Shown here: piece after piece, positions 27,639 to 36,590 of the stretch
How the letters are laid out: every line of letters starts with the position of its first letter
Position numbering within the stretch: position 1 is the stretch's first letter
Assembly: GCA_948438085.1 (NCBI GenBank)
Contig: CAOJKP010000009.1
Span: 1-64,000 of the forward strand
Length of the DNA stretch: 64,000 nucleotides
Origin: an uncultured Clostridium sp.
GTDB taxonomy: Bacteria > Bacillota > Clostridia > TANB77 > CAG-508
Direction of reading: 5' to 3'
Position numbers and translations under genes: made by a program
The notes under the pieces: generated by a model
Database searches by the model: none
The model's input: the letters and a program-made list of their open reading frames with translations, nothing else
What the model was told of the DNA's origin: nothing

Positions 27639-28949
27639 TCATTTCTTGTTTTCATAACCTGGCTTTCCTAATAAGCAAAACATATTTTTTTTGTATTCTT
27701 CCACTCCTGGTTGGTTAAATGGATTTACTCCTAATATTTTTCCAGACATTGCACAAGATAGTTCAAAAAAGTATATTAAATGTCCTATTGCAACAGGAGT
27801 TAATTCTTCTATACTTATTACAATATTAGGCACATCGCCTGATACATGTGCTTGTATTGTTCCTTCCATTGCTTTTTTATTTACATAGTCTAAAGTTTTT
27901 CCTGCTACAAAGTTCATTCCATCAAGATTATCTGCATCTTGTTTTATTATAATATCTTGTTTTGTTTTTTCTACATTTATTACTGTTTCAAATAAATTTC
28001 TTCTTCCTTGTTGGATATATTGTCCCATTGAGTGTAAATCTGTTGTAAAGTCAACTCCTGCTGGGAATATTCCTTTACCATCTTTTCCTTCACTTTCACC
28101 ATAAAGTTGTTTCCACCACTCTGTAAAATAGTGTAATTTAGGTTCATAGTTTACTAGTATTTCTATATCTTTTTTGTTTTTGTATAATATATTTCTTGTT
28201 ACAGCATATTGATAACATTCGTTATATTTTATGTTATCATCTAAATATTTTTCTCTTGCAATTTGTGCCCCTACCATTAAATCTTCTATATTGATTCCTG
28301 CTACTGCTATTGGTAAAAGTCCTACTGCTGTTAATACTGAATATCTTCCACCTATATTATCTGGTATTACAAAACATTCATATCCTTCTTCATCTGCTAG
28401 TTTTTTTAATGCACCCTTTTGTTTATCTGTTGTACAATATATTCTTTTTCTTGCTTCTTCTACTCCATATTTGTTTTCCATAAATTCCCTAAATATTCTA
28501 AAAGCTATTGCTGGCTCAGTAGTTGTTCCTGATTTAGATATTACATTTATAGATATATCTTTATCTCCAATTAAGTCTATTAAATCATCTATATAGTTTG
28601 GGCTTAAGTTATTTCCTACATATAATATTTGTGGAGTTTTTGTTTTTTTATAGTTATAAAATGTATGTGTTAGAGATTCTATTACTGCTCTTGCACCTAA
28701 GTATGATCCTCCTATTCCTATACACAAAAATATTTCTGAGTCACTTTTTATTTTATTTGCTGCTTCTTCTATTTTTTTAAATTCGTCTTTATTATAATTT
28801 ATAGGTAAGTTTATCCATCCTAGAAATTCATCTTCATTTTCTGATAATTCATGTATTTGTTTATGTATTTGTGATACCTTATCTTTGTATTCTAATATTT
28901 CTTCCATTGATATATTTGTATTGCTTAAGTCTATTTTTACATTTGACAT
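27639..28949 (-). CDS. pgi: Glucose-6-phosphate isomerase
   Basis: A 436-residue isomerase that interconverts glucose-6-phosphate and fructose-6-phosphate. It has the SIS folds of the short bacterial PGI group: [16 protein letters not shown] near 80, [16 protein letters not shown] near 140, [17 protein letters not shown] near 200 and [12 protein letters not shown] at the C-terminus. I place the start at ATG 28949 (MSNVKIDLS), after GGGAGG; the six residues from the upstream ATG would include that site. Its stop is TGA, useful for judging the code of this genome. Confidence 0.96.
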   Translation of the reverse strand: MSNVKIDLSNTNISMEEILEYKDKVSQIHKQIHELSENEDEFLGWINLPINYNKDEFKKIEEAANKIKSDSEIFLCIGIGGSYLGARAVIESLTHTFYNYKKTKTPQILYVGNNLSPNYIDDLIDLIGDKDISINVISKSGTTTEPAIAFRIFREFMENKYGVEEARKRIYCTTDKQKGALKKLADEEGYECFVIPDNIGGRYSVLTAVGLLPIAVAGINIEDLMVGAQIAREKYLDDNIKYNECYQYAVTRNILYKNKKDIEILVNYEPKLHYFTEWWKQLYGESEGKDGKGIFPAGVDFTTDLHSMGQYIQQGRRNLFETVINVEKTKQDIIIKQDADNLDGMNFVAGKTLDYVNKKAMEGTIQAHVSGDVPNIVISIEELTPVAIGHLIYFFELSCAMSGKILGVNPFNQPGVEEYKKNMFCLLGKPGYENKK

Positions 28950-29253
28950 TTTGCATCTTCCTCCCATAAATTTTTATATTGTAATTTTATAATATTTAAT
29001 TTATTATTGCAATAATTTTATTAAATAAAATTATTACTTTTATAGACATTATTTTTAGTCATTTTATATTTTACATGGTATCCTTCTATATAATGAAAAA
29101 TTAATTATAATTTTTTATGTTTTATAAAATTACGATTATTTTCTTTCTTTTTTTTTATTTATAACATATAATATAAATTATAAATAATATTATTATATTT
29201 TTTATTAATCGTAATATTTTTAAAGTATCTAAGTACTTTAGAAAGGATTTTAT
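28950..29253. other. AT-only divergent promoter region between pgi and dapA
   Basis: About 300 bases of nearly pure A+T. No lysine riboswitch pattern or palindrome other than a short AAAGTATCTAAGTACTTT element just before the dapA binding site could be recognised. Confidence 0.5.
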
Positions 29254-30140
29254 ATGAAAAAATTATTATTCAAAGGCTGTGCAACAGCTATTTCTACTCC
29301 TTTTAATAAGGATGGCATTAATTTTACTGAGTTTGGAAAGTTAATTGATTTTCAAATCTCAGAAGGAATTGATGCGTTAGTAGTATGTGGTACTACTGGT
29401 GAGTCTGCAACGATGACTGATGTTGAAAGAAAACAAACTATGGAATTTGCTATAAAAAAGGTGGCTGGTCGTATTCCTGTAATTCTTGGAACTGGTAGCA
29501 ATAATACTGCTTCTGCTATTGAACTTTCTAAATATGCTGAAAGTATTGGTGCTGATGGTGTTTTGGTTGTTACTCCATATTATAACAAAACTACTCGGTA
29601 AACGGATTAGTAGCTCATTATAAAGCTATTGCTAATTCTATTAATATTCCTATTATTGTTTATAGTGTTCCTAGTAGAACTGGAGTTAATATAACTCCTA
29701 GTGTTTGTCTAGAATTATCCAAAATTGATAATATTGTTGCTATAAAAGAAGCTAGTGGAAATATATCTCAAGTTGCTGAAATTGCTGCTATGTGTGGAGA
29801 TAATTTACATATTTATAGTGGAAATGATGACCAAGTCCTTCCTATTTTATCTGTTGGCGGAAAAGGTGTAATTTCTGTTATTTCTAATATTGCTCCTAGA
29901 AAATTTTCTAATTTATGCAAACTTTTCTTTGATGGAAAAATAGAAGATGCAACAAAACTACAACTTGAGAGTATAGAGTTAATAAAAGCATTATTTTGCG
30001 AAGTAAACCCAATTCCAGTAAAAGCCGCTTTAAATATGATGGGATATAATTATGGTACTCCTAGACTCCCTCTTATAGAAATGTCAGAAGAAAATAAAAA
30101 AGTATTATATAATGCAATGAAAAATTATGATTTAATATAA
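29254..30140 (+). pseudogene. dapA: 4-hydroxy-tetrahydrodipicolinate synthase, frameshifted
   Basis: The two halves form one enzyme of about 295 residues, the usual length. The first frame (29254-29601) holds [14 protein letters not shown] with the catalytic Thr pair and ends after [10 protein letters not shown] at TAA. The second frame resumes within about ten bases as GLVAHYKAIAN and carries VYSVPSRTGVN (catalytic Tyr) and AIKEASGN (Schiff-base Lys). The break is at CGGTAAAC, eight bases where six are expected. DapA condenses pyruvate and aspartate semialdehyde in lysine and diaminopimelate synthesis. Since it is normally needed and otherwise well conserved, a sequence error is at least as likely as a real lesion. 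Confidence 0.9.
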
Positions 30141-30161
30141 ATAAATATGAGTTGAACAAAA

Positions 30162-30199
30162 GAGGCATGATTGACCTTTTAGATTACTTTTCATGCCTC
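30162..30199 (+). terminator. Terminator after dapA
   Basis: GAGGCATGA (30162-30170) and TCATGCCTC (30191-30199) with a 20-base loop, followed by GTCTTTGTTT. Confidence 0.65.
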
Positions 30200-30270
30200 G
30201 TCTTTGTTTACTTATTCACCATTATTCAATTTTTTTATAATTTTTATTTAATTTATATAAAAATTTATGG

Positions 30271-30276
30271 TATAAT
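30271..30276 (+). promoter_or_regulatory. Extended -10 promoter element of the HD protein gene
   Basis: TGGTATAAT, an extended -10 box, about 47 bases before the ATG; no strong -35 is present. Confidence 0.45.
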
Positions 30277-30322
30277 ATATTTTAGATAGTACATAAGATA
30301 TTTTAGGAGTGAATTTTTAATT

Positions 30323-30868
30323 ATGAAAAAACTTACAATAGATAATTCGAATTCTATACAAAATCAAATAGATTTTGAAAAGATTATTTATGATATTGTT
30401 TCAAATAAAACAGTTCAGCAAATGAAAAATTTTAAACAACATTATGATACAAATTGTTATGAACATTGTAGGAATGTAGCTTATTGCAGTTATATAATAT
30501 GCAGAAAATTACATTTTAATTATGTTAGTGCTGCTCGTGCAGGAATGTTGCATGATTTATTTTTGTATGATTGGAGAAAACGTGAAAATGGCAGAAAAGG
30601 ATTACATGCTTTTACACATCCTAAAACTGCTTTAGCTAATGCAAATAAATTATTTGATTTATCTAATTTAGAACAAGATATTATTTTAAAACATATGTGG
30701 CCTATTACTATAATACTTCCAAAGTATAAAGAAAGTTATGTTATTACTATTGCAGATAAATATTGTGCCATAAAGGAATCTTTTAAAGCTTATATGTCTA
30801 TGAAGAGAGTTCAAGTATTATACAGATATGCTTATGTTTTTTTAAGTATGTTTATATTGTTTAGATAA
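30323..30868 (+). CDS. HD domain phosphohydrolase
   Basis: A 181-residue metal-dependent phosphohydrolase of the HD superfamily. His48 (YEHCRNVAYCSYII), the HD pair at 77-78 (ARAGMLHDLFLYDW) and a later HAFTHPKTAL plus AITIADK-like segment (VITIADKYCAIKES) fit the metal-binding set. The substrate is unknown; family members cleave nucleotides or cyclic dinucleotides. It lies between dapA and dapB with its own promoter and a terminator behind it, so a lysine-pathway role is not implied. The last 20 residues are oddly hydrophobic (YVFLSMFILF). Confidence 0.85.
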   Translation: MKKLTIDNSNSIQNQIDFEKIIYDIVSNKTVQQMKNFKQHYDTNCYEHCRNVAYCSYIICRKLHFNYVSAARAGMLHDLFLYDWRKRENGRKGLHAFTHPKTALANANKLFDLSNLEQDIILKHMWPITIILPKYKESYVITIADKYCAIKESFKAYMSMKRVQVLYRYAYVFLSMFILFR

Positions 30869-30873
30869 ATATA

Positions 30874-30896
30874 GGGATGAACCAAAAGTCCATCCC
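30874..30896 (+). terminator. Terminator after the HD protein gene
   Basis: GGGATG and CATCCC with an 11-base loop, followed by ATTTTAAA. It lies just before the dapB ribosome site and may act as a leaky terminator. Confidence 0.55.
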
Positions 30897-30917
30897 ATTT
30901 TAAATTGGAGGTATTAT

Positions 30918-31670
30918 ATGATAAAAGTTCTTATTAATGGTTGTAATGGTAGAATGGGACAAGTTCTTTGTTCTGAAATAGATAAGTTTGAAAATTTACT
31001 ATTAACTTGTGGATTTGATATTAATGATATTGGCAAAAATTCTTTTCCTGTTTATTCAAATGTAAATGATATTGTTGATGTTCCAGATGTTATAGTAGAT
31101 TTTAGTATTCCTATTGCAACTTTAAATATATTAGATTATGCTATTAAAAATAAAGTTGCAATGGTTATTGCAACTACTGGATTTAGTGAACAAGAACAGC
31201 AAAAAATTGAAGATGCTTCTAAAGTTATTCCTATTTTTAAATCTTCTAATATGTCTTTTGATATTTGTTTAATGAAAAAAATTGTTGCAGAAGTTGCAAA
31301 AGCTTTAAATAAAAATGATATTGAAATTATAGAAACACACCATAATAAAAAAATTGATGCCCCTAGTGGAACAGCAATTTCACTTGCTAATGCTATTAAT
31401 GATGCTTTGGGTAATACAAAAACTTATGTTTTTGATAGACATAGTATTCATGAAAAAAGAAATCCTTCTGAAATTGGCTTTTCTTCTATTCGTGGTGGTA
31501 ATATAGTTGGAGAACATAGTGTACAATTTTTTGGAGAGCATGAATCTTTTGAAATAAAGCATACTTCTTATTCAAGAAATGTTTTTGCTGAAGGGGCTTT
31601 AAAGGCTTGTGAGTTTATTGTGAATAAACCTTGTGGAAAAATTTATACTATGGAAGATATTGTTAATTAG
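30918..31670 (+). CDS. dapB: 4-hydroxy-tetrahydrodipicolinate reductase
   Basis: A 250-residue NAD(P)H-dependent reductase, second step specific to lysine/diaminopimelate synthesis. The nucleotide-binding GCNGRMGQ begins at residue 8; VIATTGFSEQEQ and the substrate-binding ETHHNKKIDAPSGTA near 135 are diagnostic, and the C-terminus has RGGNIVGEHSV. Length matches the short Firmicute form. TTGGAGG precedes the ATG. It is intact, in contrast to dapA just upstream. Confidence 0.96.
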   Translation: MIKVLINGCNGRMGQVLCSEIDKFENLLLTCGFDINDIGKNSFPVYSNVNDIVDVPDVIVDFSIPIATLNILDYAIKNKVAMVIATTGFSEQEQQKIEDASKVIPIFKSSNMSFDICLMKKIVAEVAKALNKNDIEIIETHHNKKIDAPSGTAISLANAINDALGNTKTYVFDRHSIHEKRNPSEIGFSSIRGGNIVGEHSVQFFGEHESFEIKHTSYSRNVFAEGALKACEFIVNKPCGKIYTMEDIVN

Positions 31671-31679
31671 TAATAATCT

Positions 31680-31707
31680 AAAAGGGATGATCTAAGTCAT
31701 CCCTTTT
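31680..31707. terminator. Bidirectional terminator between dapB and the DUF4363 gene
   Basis: AAAAGGGATGA (31680-31690) and TCATCCCTTTT (31697-31707) with a 6-base loop between convergent stop codons. Confidence 0.8.
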
Positions 31708-32086
31708 AAAATATATTATCTAGAGTTACTTTTGTTTTGTCGTCTAAGTGTTCTAACAGATATTTACATTTATCTATACTTTCTATTCCATTGTTATATT
31801 CTTTAGTTTCTGAAAATGTCCTAATTTCCGTCAATTCAGTTTTTATTTTTTCTAATTCATTATGTTCTATATAATATGCTAATGTATCGTCTACTTCCTC
31901 CCACTTTTCATATAACTTTATTGCTTTTTCATTTACATTATCTTCTTCAGATTTGAAACTTATTCGTACATCGTCCAAATTGGATTTTATTTCTTTTGTT
32001 ATTTTTTTTGTATAATCCCATGTTATATTATTTATTGTAATAATACAAATTATAACTACTATACTTACTATTAATTCCTTATACAT
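31706..32086 (-). CDS. DUF4363 family protein
   Basis: A 126-residue protein with one N-terminal membrane segment (ELIVSIVVIICIITINNI) and a helical extracytoplasmic domain with KLYEKWEEVDDTLAYYIEHNELEKI, the DUF4363 hallmark. I start it at ATG 32086, which overlaps the DUF421 stop (ATGTATAA) and has GGAAATAAAG before it; an earlier in-frame ATG at 32128 lies well inside DUF421. DUF421 and DUF4363 are a common clostridial pair, often linked to sporulation or membrane proteins, role unproven. Confidence 0.85.
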   Translation of the reverse strand: MYKELIVSIVVIICIITINNITWDYTKKITKEIKSNLDDVRISFKSEEDNVNEKAIKLYEKWEEVDDTLAYYIEHNELEKIKTELTEIRTFSETKEYNNGIESIDKCKYLLEHLDDKTKVTLDNIF

Positions 32087-32759
32087 CTTTATTTCCTTTC
32101 TTTTGGCAAAATATTTGTCCTTTTGCATCTATTGTTACAAGTAATGCCTCTTCTGGTAACATTTTAAATTTCTCTACTTGTTTTTTTAACCAGATGTAAT
32201 TTTTTCCTAATATTTGTAAGTTTTTTTCCATTATTTTTCCATCAACTACTAAATCATAGCTTAATCCTTCATATTCAGGATATATGTTAAAATCTTCTGG
32301 TATTGTTGTTCTTTTATTTGGTTTTTGTATTACTGTTACTTGTCCACTTGTTTCTAATATTGCATATTCTACATCTCCAATATTAGAGACATTATTACTT
32401 CTTAGTCGTTCTTGCAATTCATTTAAGGTAAATCTTTCCTTTATTAATGCTTTTTCATCAATTTTTCCTCTATATATTAATATTCGTGGTTTTCCACAAA
32501 TAATTTGCCTTGCTGTTATACTTTTTATATTTAACAAAGAAATTAATAAGTGCATAACTAATAATCCCAAAATTGGTACTATACCATTTGTTATTGGTGT
32601 TCCAATATCAGACATTGGTATTGATGCTAAATCAGCTATCATTATTGCTATTGCAAGTTCAAATGGCTGAAGTTGTCCTATTTCTCTTTTTCCCATTATT
32701 CTCATCACTATTAATACTAATGTGTATAGTATTATGGCTCTTATAAATGTAATTAACAT
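32079..32759 (-). CDS. DUF421 domain membrane protein (YetF/YcaP-like)
   Basis: A 226-residue protein with about three N-terminal membrane helices followed by the cytoplasmic DUF421 domain. RIMGKREIGQLQPFELAIAIMIADLA near 20-45 is the family signature, and the C-terminal part has GKPRILIYRGKI, LNELQERLRSNNVSNIGDVEYAILE and a closing beta-rich segment. Function is unknown; Bacillus homologues (YetF, YrbG, YdfS) are membrane proteins, some spore-associated. GAAAGGA precedes the ATG. Confidence 0.92.
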   Translation of the reverse strand: MLITFIRAIILYTLVLIVMRIMGKREIGQLQPFELAIAIMIADLASIPMSDIGTPITNGIVPILGLLVMHLLISLLNIKSITARQIICGKPRILIYRGKIDEKALIKERFTLNELQERLRSNNVSNIGDVEYAILETSGQVTVIQKPNKRTTIPEDFNIYPEYEGLSYDLVVDGKIMEKNLQILGKNYIWLKKQVEKFKMLPEEALLVTIDAKGQIFCQKKGNKDV

Positions 32760-32987
32760 ATTTAATCTTATTCCTTTCGAATATTATGAAACTTATTGAG
32801 CTGAACAATAAAAAGCCCTTCCAACCCAAAATCTATTTTTTTAAGAATTGCAATTATTTTTCAATTATTGTTTGCATTAATATTTTAATTATACTTTTAT
32901 TTTGAATAAAATTATTTTTTTTGCAAATAATATGTATGAATTAGAATTTTGATTCTTATTCTATTTTTGAAAGGAATGTGATTAAGT

Positions 32988-33365
32988 ATGGATGACAATA
33001 GAAGCAATGTTCAAACTCAAAGTACAATGGGTACAATTGGACAAATAATTTGGCGTTTCGTAGCTGCTGCTGTAGTTCTTGCCATAACTGCTTTTTTTAC
33101 TCCTGGTTTTTCAATTAATAATATATGGTCTTTAGCTCTTGCTGCTGTAGTACTTACAGCTATAGATTATTTAATAGTTAAATTTACAGGATTAAATGCT
33201 AGTCCTTTTGGTAAAGGGTTTGTTGGTTTTGTTCTTTCTGCAGTAGTTCTATATGTAACTCAGTTCTTTGTTGCAGGTTATACAATTTCTTGGATAGCTG
33301 CAATAATTGGTGCTATTGTTTATGGTGTTGTAGATTATTTTATACCTGGTGATAATAAACTATAG
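32988..33365 (+). CDS. YvlD-like small membrane protein (phage holin family 4)
   Basis: A 125-residue protein with a polar N-terminal tail of about 20 residues and four hydrophobic segments. The pattern FFTPGFSINNIWSLALAAVVLTAIDYL matches the PF04020 family, named for a mycobacterial phage holin but mostly chromosomal, like YvlD of Bacillus. No phage genes surround it, so lysis is unlikely; an envelope-stress role is possible by analogy. It has its own GAAAGGA site and terminator, transcribed divergently from DUF421. Confidence 0.85.
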   Translation: MDDNRSNVQTQSTMGTIGQIIWRFVAAAVVLAITAFFTPGFSINNIWSLALAAVVLTAIDYLIVKFTGLNASPFGKGFVGFVLSAVVLYVTQFFVAGYTISWIAAIIGAIVYGVVDYFIPGDNKL

Positions 33366-33371
33366 CAAAAA

Positions 33372-33410
33372 AAAAGGAGATTTAATTTATTTAAAATTAA
33401 ACCTTCTTTT
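33372..33410 (+). terminator. Terminator after the YvlD-like gene
   Basis: A stem of AAAAGGAG and TTTAATTT paired with AAATTAAA and CTTCTTTT, with small mismatches, followed by T-rich sequence. Confidence 0.7.
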
Positions 33411-33500
33411 TTATATTGTTTATTTGTTCTTTGTATACTAAACTGCTTCATTCTGCCCCTACTCTTTTATAAAAGTTCTTCAAAACAGATTTTTCTTATT

Positions 33501-34763
33501 TTATTTATTTTTATTCCATCCTTCTTTATTAGTTTGTCTTTGTCTTGCAATTGCTAACGAGTAATCTGGTACATCGTCCGTAATTGTTGAACCTGCTGCT
33601 ACAAATGCATTTTTTCCTAAAGTTACTGGTGCAATCAAATTTGTATTAGATCCAATAAAGGATTCTTCTCCTATTACTGTTTTACTTTTGTTAAATCCAT
33701 CATAGTTACAAGTAATTGTTCCACATCCAATATTTGTTTTTGCTCCTATATCGCAATCTCCCATATATGATAAATGTGGTACTTTTGTACCTTCTCCTAT
33801 TATTGCTTTTTTTATTTCTACAAAGCTTCCAATTTTTGCTTTATTTGCAATTTTACATCCTTCTCTTATATAGGCGTTTGGACCAATTTCACAATCTTCT
33901 CCAATTACAACTCCAGACTTTATTGTTGTATTTGGATGTATTATTGTATCCATTCCAATTTCAACGTCATCATATATATATGTATTATTTATGTCTTCTA
34001 TAGTTACACCATTTTTCATTAATTCCGTATTTATTCTTAGTTGTAATGCTTTTGTTAATATTTGTAAATCCATTCTGTCATTTACCCCTAAAACTTCTGC
34101 ATTGTCTCCTACTACTATTGAACCTGTATTTAAACCTTTATTGTACATTATTTTTAGTACATCTGTTAAATAGTATTCGTTTTGTGCGTTATCATTGTTT
34201 AATTTTCCTAATGCATCATTTAGTTCTTCTATATCAAAACAATACATACCTAAATTTACTTCTTTAATTTTTAATTGTTCAGCATTACAATCTTTATGTT
34301 CAACAATTTCTTTAACTCTTCCATTTTCATCGTGAATTATTTTTCCATATGGTATTACTTGATCATGTACCATAGTTAATATTGTAGCTGCTTCTTTTTG
34401 TTCAATTGATTTATCTACTAATTTCTTTAGTGTTTCTGGTCTCATTATTGGATGATCTCCATTTAGTATTAGTACTTTTCCTTTCTTTCCTTCTAAATAT
34501 TTACTACATTGCATTACTGCATGACCTGTTCCAAGTTGTTCTTCTTGTATAGCATATTCAACACTATTACCTAAAACTTCTTGTATTTGTTCTCTTTGGT
34601 AACCAACAACGGCAATAACATTATTAATTCCTGCCTTTTTCACATTTTCAACAGCTCTTAGTATTATTTCTTTTCCATATATTTTATGTACTAATTTTGA
34701 TTTTTTAGATTTCATTCTTGTTCCTTGACCTGCTGCCATTACTATTGCTATTACATCTTGCAT
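33501..34763 (-). CDS. glmU: Bifunctional N-acetylglucosamine-1-phosphate uridyltransferase / glucosamine-1-phosphate acetyltransferase
   Basis: GlmU makes UDP-GlcNAc for peptidoglycan and other polymers. The N-terminal uridyltransferase shows IVMAAGQGTRMKSKKSKLVHKIYGK at 6-30, and GTGHAVMQC near 80. The C-terminal left-handed beta-helix has hexapeptide repeats (IGEDCEIGPNAYIREG, NIGCGTITCNYDGFNKSKTVIG with catalytic-type residues). At 420 residues it is about 35 shorter than typical (about 455), mainly at the C-terminus, though acetyltransferase core motifs remain. It is a single-gene unit here. Confidence 0.94.
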   Translation of the reverse strand: MQDVIAIVMAAGQGTRMKSKKSKLVHKIYGKEIILRAVENVKKAGINNVIAVVGYQREQIQEVLGNSVEYAIQEEQLGTGHAVMQCSKYLEGKKGKVLILNGDHPIMRPETLKKLVDKSIEQKEAATILTMVHDQVIPYGKIIHDENGRVKEIVEHKDCNAEQLKIKEVNLGMYCFDIEELNDALGKLNNDNAQNEYYLTDVLKIMYNKGLNTGSIVVGDNAEVLGVNDRMDLQILTKALQLRINTELMKNGVTIEDINNTYIYDDVEIGMDTIIHPNTTIKSGVVIGEDCEIGPNAYIREGCKIANKAKIGSFVEIKKAIIGEGTKVPHLSYMGDCDIGAKTNIGCGTITCNYDGFNKSKTVIGEESFIGSNTNLIAPVTLGKNAFVAAGSTITDDVPDYSLAIARQRQTNKEGWNKNK

Positions 34764-34903
34764 ATAATAACACCTGTCCTTTCTAAAAAGTATTTAATAT
34801 CAACTTTATGTATTTTAGCATATAAAAAGACTTTATGCAATCTTTTTATAATATATATTATTCCTATTTATATATTATTGTTCTAAATTTAATTTTTCAT
34901 ATT

Positions 34904-36424
34904 TTATATTTCTTCATGCCCACCAGAAACTTTTGCATCATTATATAATGCATCTATTCCTATTTTTTTCCTTTTTTCTTTTGTATTATATGGCAAAATT
35001 CCTTTTAAGCTAGAATTTATATGATGCAAATAGTTATCATTAACATTTGCTTCTGCACCTTTTTTCTTATCTCTACAAATTTCACTTATTCGTTTCTTCT
35101 TTTCTTCTGGGAACTTGTAAAGTATATTGGTTGGTTGAACTCTTATTTTATTATTTTTTCTTACTTTTCTATGTTCACTTCCAACATATGTATTTATAAT
35201 ATATTGTCCTTGCATATTTAATATATCTACTATAAATTCCCTTGGCATATGTACATATATAGGAACATACCCAGGATAGTCTACTCCTATTAAAACACTT
35301 TGTCTTGCTGTTGAATCTTGCTTTATATATCCCCAATTTATTTTCTTTGAATGCATTAAATTTTCAAATAAATTTGTTAATAAATATAATTTCATAGAAT
35401 AAACTAAATTACAACTATATCTATCTTTAATATTATTTAATACATCTTTATACAAATTTCCTTTACATCTTTCTTCATTAAATATCCTATAATACTCTTC
35501 CTCATAAGCACCACAAAGTTTTTCTATTTGATTATTATCATCACATTCTCCTCTTACATCATCTGTAATAACATCTAATATATATTTTTTTCTTATAAAA
35601 TCTATAAGCAATTCCATATCAATATTATCTATTTCTTCAGGACTTTTACCCCATAATTGCAATTTGTTCATATAATATACTGCTGAATTTATAGTATCTT
35701 TTTCTTTTGTTAATCTATTTTGATAGAAAACATTTAAAAATACTAATTCATTTATGTCTAATGTTTCTAAATGTTCTTTATTAAACGTATTATATACAGC
35801 TTGCCTATCTTGTTCAGATTTAATAGTTAATTCTTCATCAATAGCATTTTCATTATTAAAATTTATGTATTCTTCAATAAATCCATTTTCTATAAAAAAC
35901 TCTCCACTATTTAATAACAATTCTATATATCTTTGTTTAAGTTGAGGTTCTACTGTTATTCTTTGCATGCAATAATCTATTTTTGCTATTTGAATATCTA
36001 ATTCTGCGCTAATATCATATTTTTTTTCATCATTTAATAATTTTATTATTTCTCTTATACATCTTCTAGCAGATTCTTCTCTATTTTCACCATATCCATA
36101 ATTAGTTAATGGTTTTAATCCATCTTTTGTTAATTCTATATACGTATTTCTTACTAATACAGGATTATTTCTTAAATACTTTATAGTTGAATCATATCTT
36201 TGTGAAATTATAGTTTTTTCGCAAAGATCTTTGTATTGGCTTAAATCCTGTTCTATTTTACCTGTTATTTTATCTCTTGCCTCTAAAATATCTATTCCAT
36301 CTTTTTCTCCAATTTGCTTTGCCTTTTGTAGTAGTTTTTTCATATGTTCTTTTAATCTTGTTTTATTAACATTTCCTTCTCTAGAAAAATTTTGTAATTT
36401 TTCTTCAATATTAATTATACCCAT
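34904..36424 (-). CDS. Large protein of unknown function beside spoIVA
   Basis: About 506 residues, soluble, no signal peptide or membrane segment, rich in Glu, Lys, Asn and Ile. It seems largely helical in the first 350 residues (for instance TYIELTKDGLKPLTNYGYGE near 93-112), then a more mixed part with QSVLIGVDYPGYVPIYVHMP and a basic segment, HRKVRKNNKIRVQPTNILYK, near the C-terminus. ATG 36424 follows AAGGAG; another ATG is one codon upstream. I do not recognise any domain. It faces away from spoIVA, whose start is about 160 bases off, so a divergent promoter region is shared. Confidence 0.65.
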   Translation of the reverse strand: MGIINIEEKLQNFSREGNVNKTRLKEHMKKLLQKAKQIGEKDGIDILEARDKITGKIEQDLSQYKDLCEKTIISQRYDSTIKYLRNNPVLVRNTYIELTKDGLKPLTNYGYGENREESARRCIREIIKLLNDEKKYDISAELDIQIAKIDYCMQRITVEPQLKQRYIELLLNSGEFFIENGFIEEYINFNNENAIDEELTIKSEQDRQAVYNTFNKEHLETLDINELVFLNVFYQNRLTKEKDTINSAVYYMNKLQLWGKSPEEIDNIDMELLIDFIRKKYILDVITDDVRGECDDNNQIEKLCGAYEEEYYRIFNEERCKGNLYKDVLNNIKDRYSCNLVYSMKLYLLTNLFENLMHSKKINWGYIKQDSTARQSVLIGVDYPGYVPIYVHMPREFIVDILNMQGQYIINTYVGSEHRKVRKNNKIRVQPTNILYKFPEEKKKRISEICRDKKKGAEANVNDNYLHHINSSLKGILPYNTKEKRKKIGIDALYNDAKVSGGHEEI

Positions 36425-36590
36425 CATCTCCTTATTGCTACATTCTCTATAATTCGTTTTATATATTTTATCATGTTTTGTTAAATTTTTAAATATATTT
36501 TTTAAATTTAGGAATAAAGCAGTTAATTTTCAAATATACATTAATAAAGTTGATTTGTACAAACTTTTTTCAAGGAGGGTAAATATATAT

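Noticed and set aside
28950-29253. Lysine riboswitch before dapA
   Set aside because: The region is nearly pure A+T without the conserved purine-rich junction or a terminator pair.
32988-33365. Phage holin as a sign of a prophage
   Set aside because: The PF04020 family is mostly chromosomal (YvlD), and no other phage gene, integrase or attachment site was seen around it.
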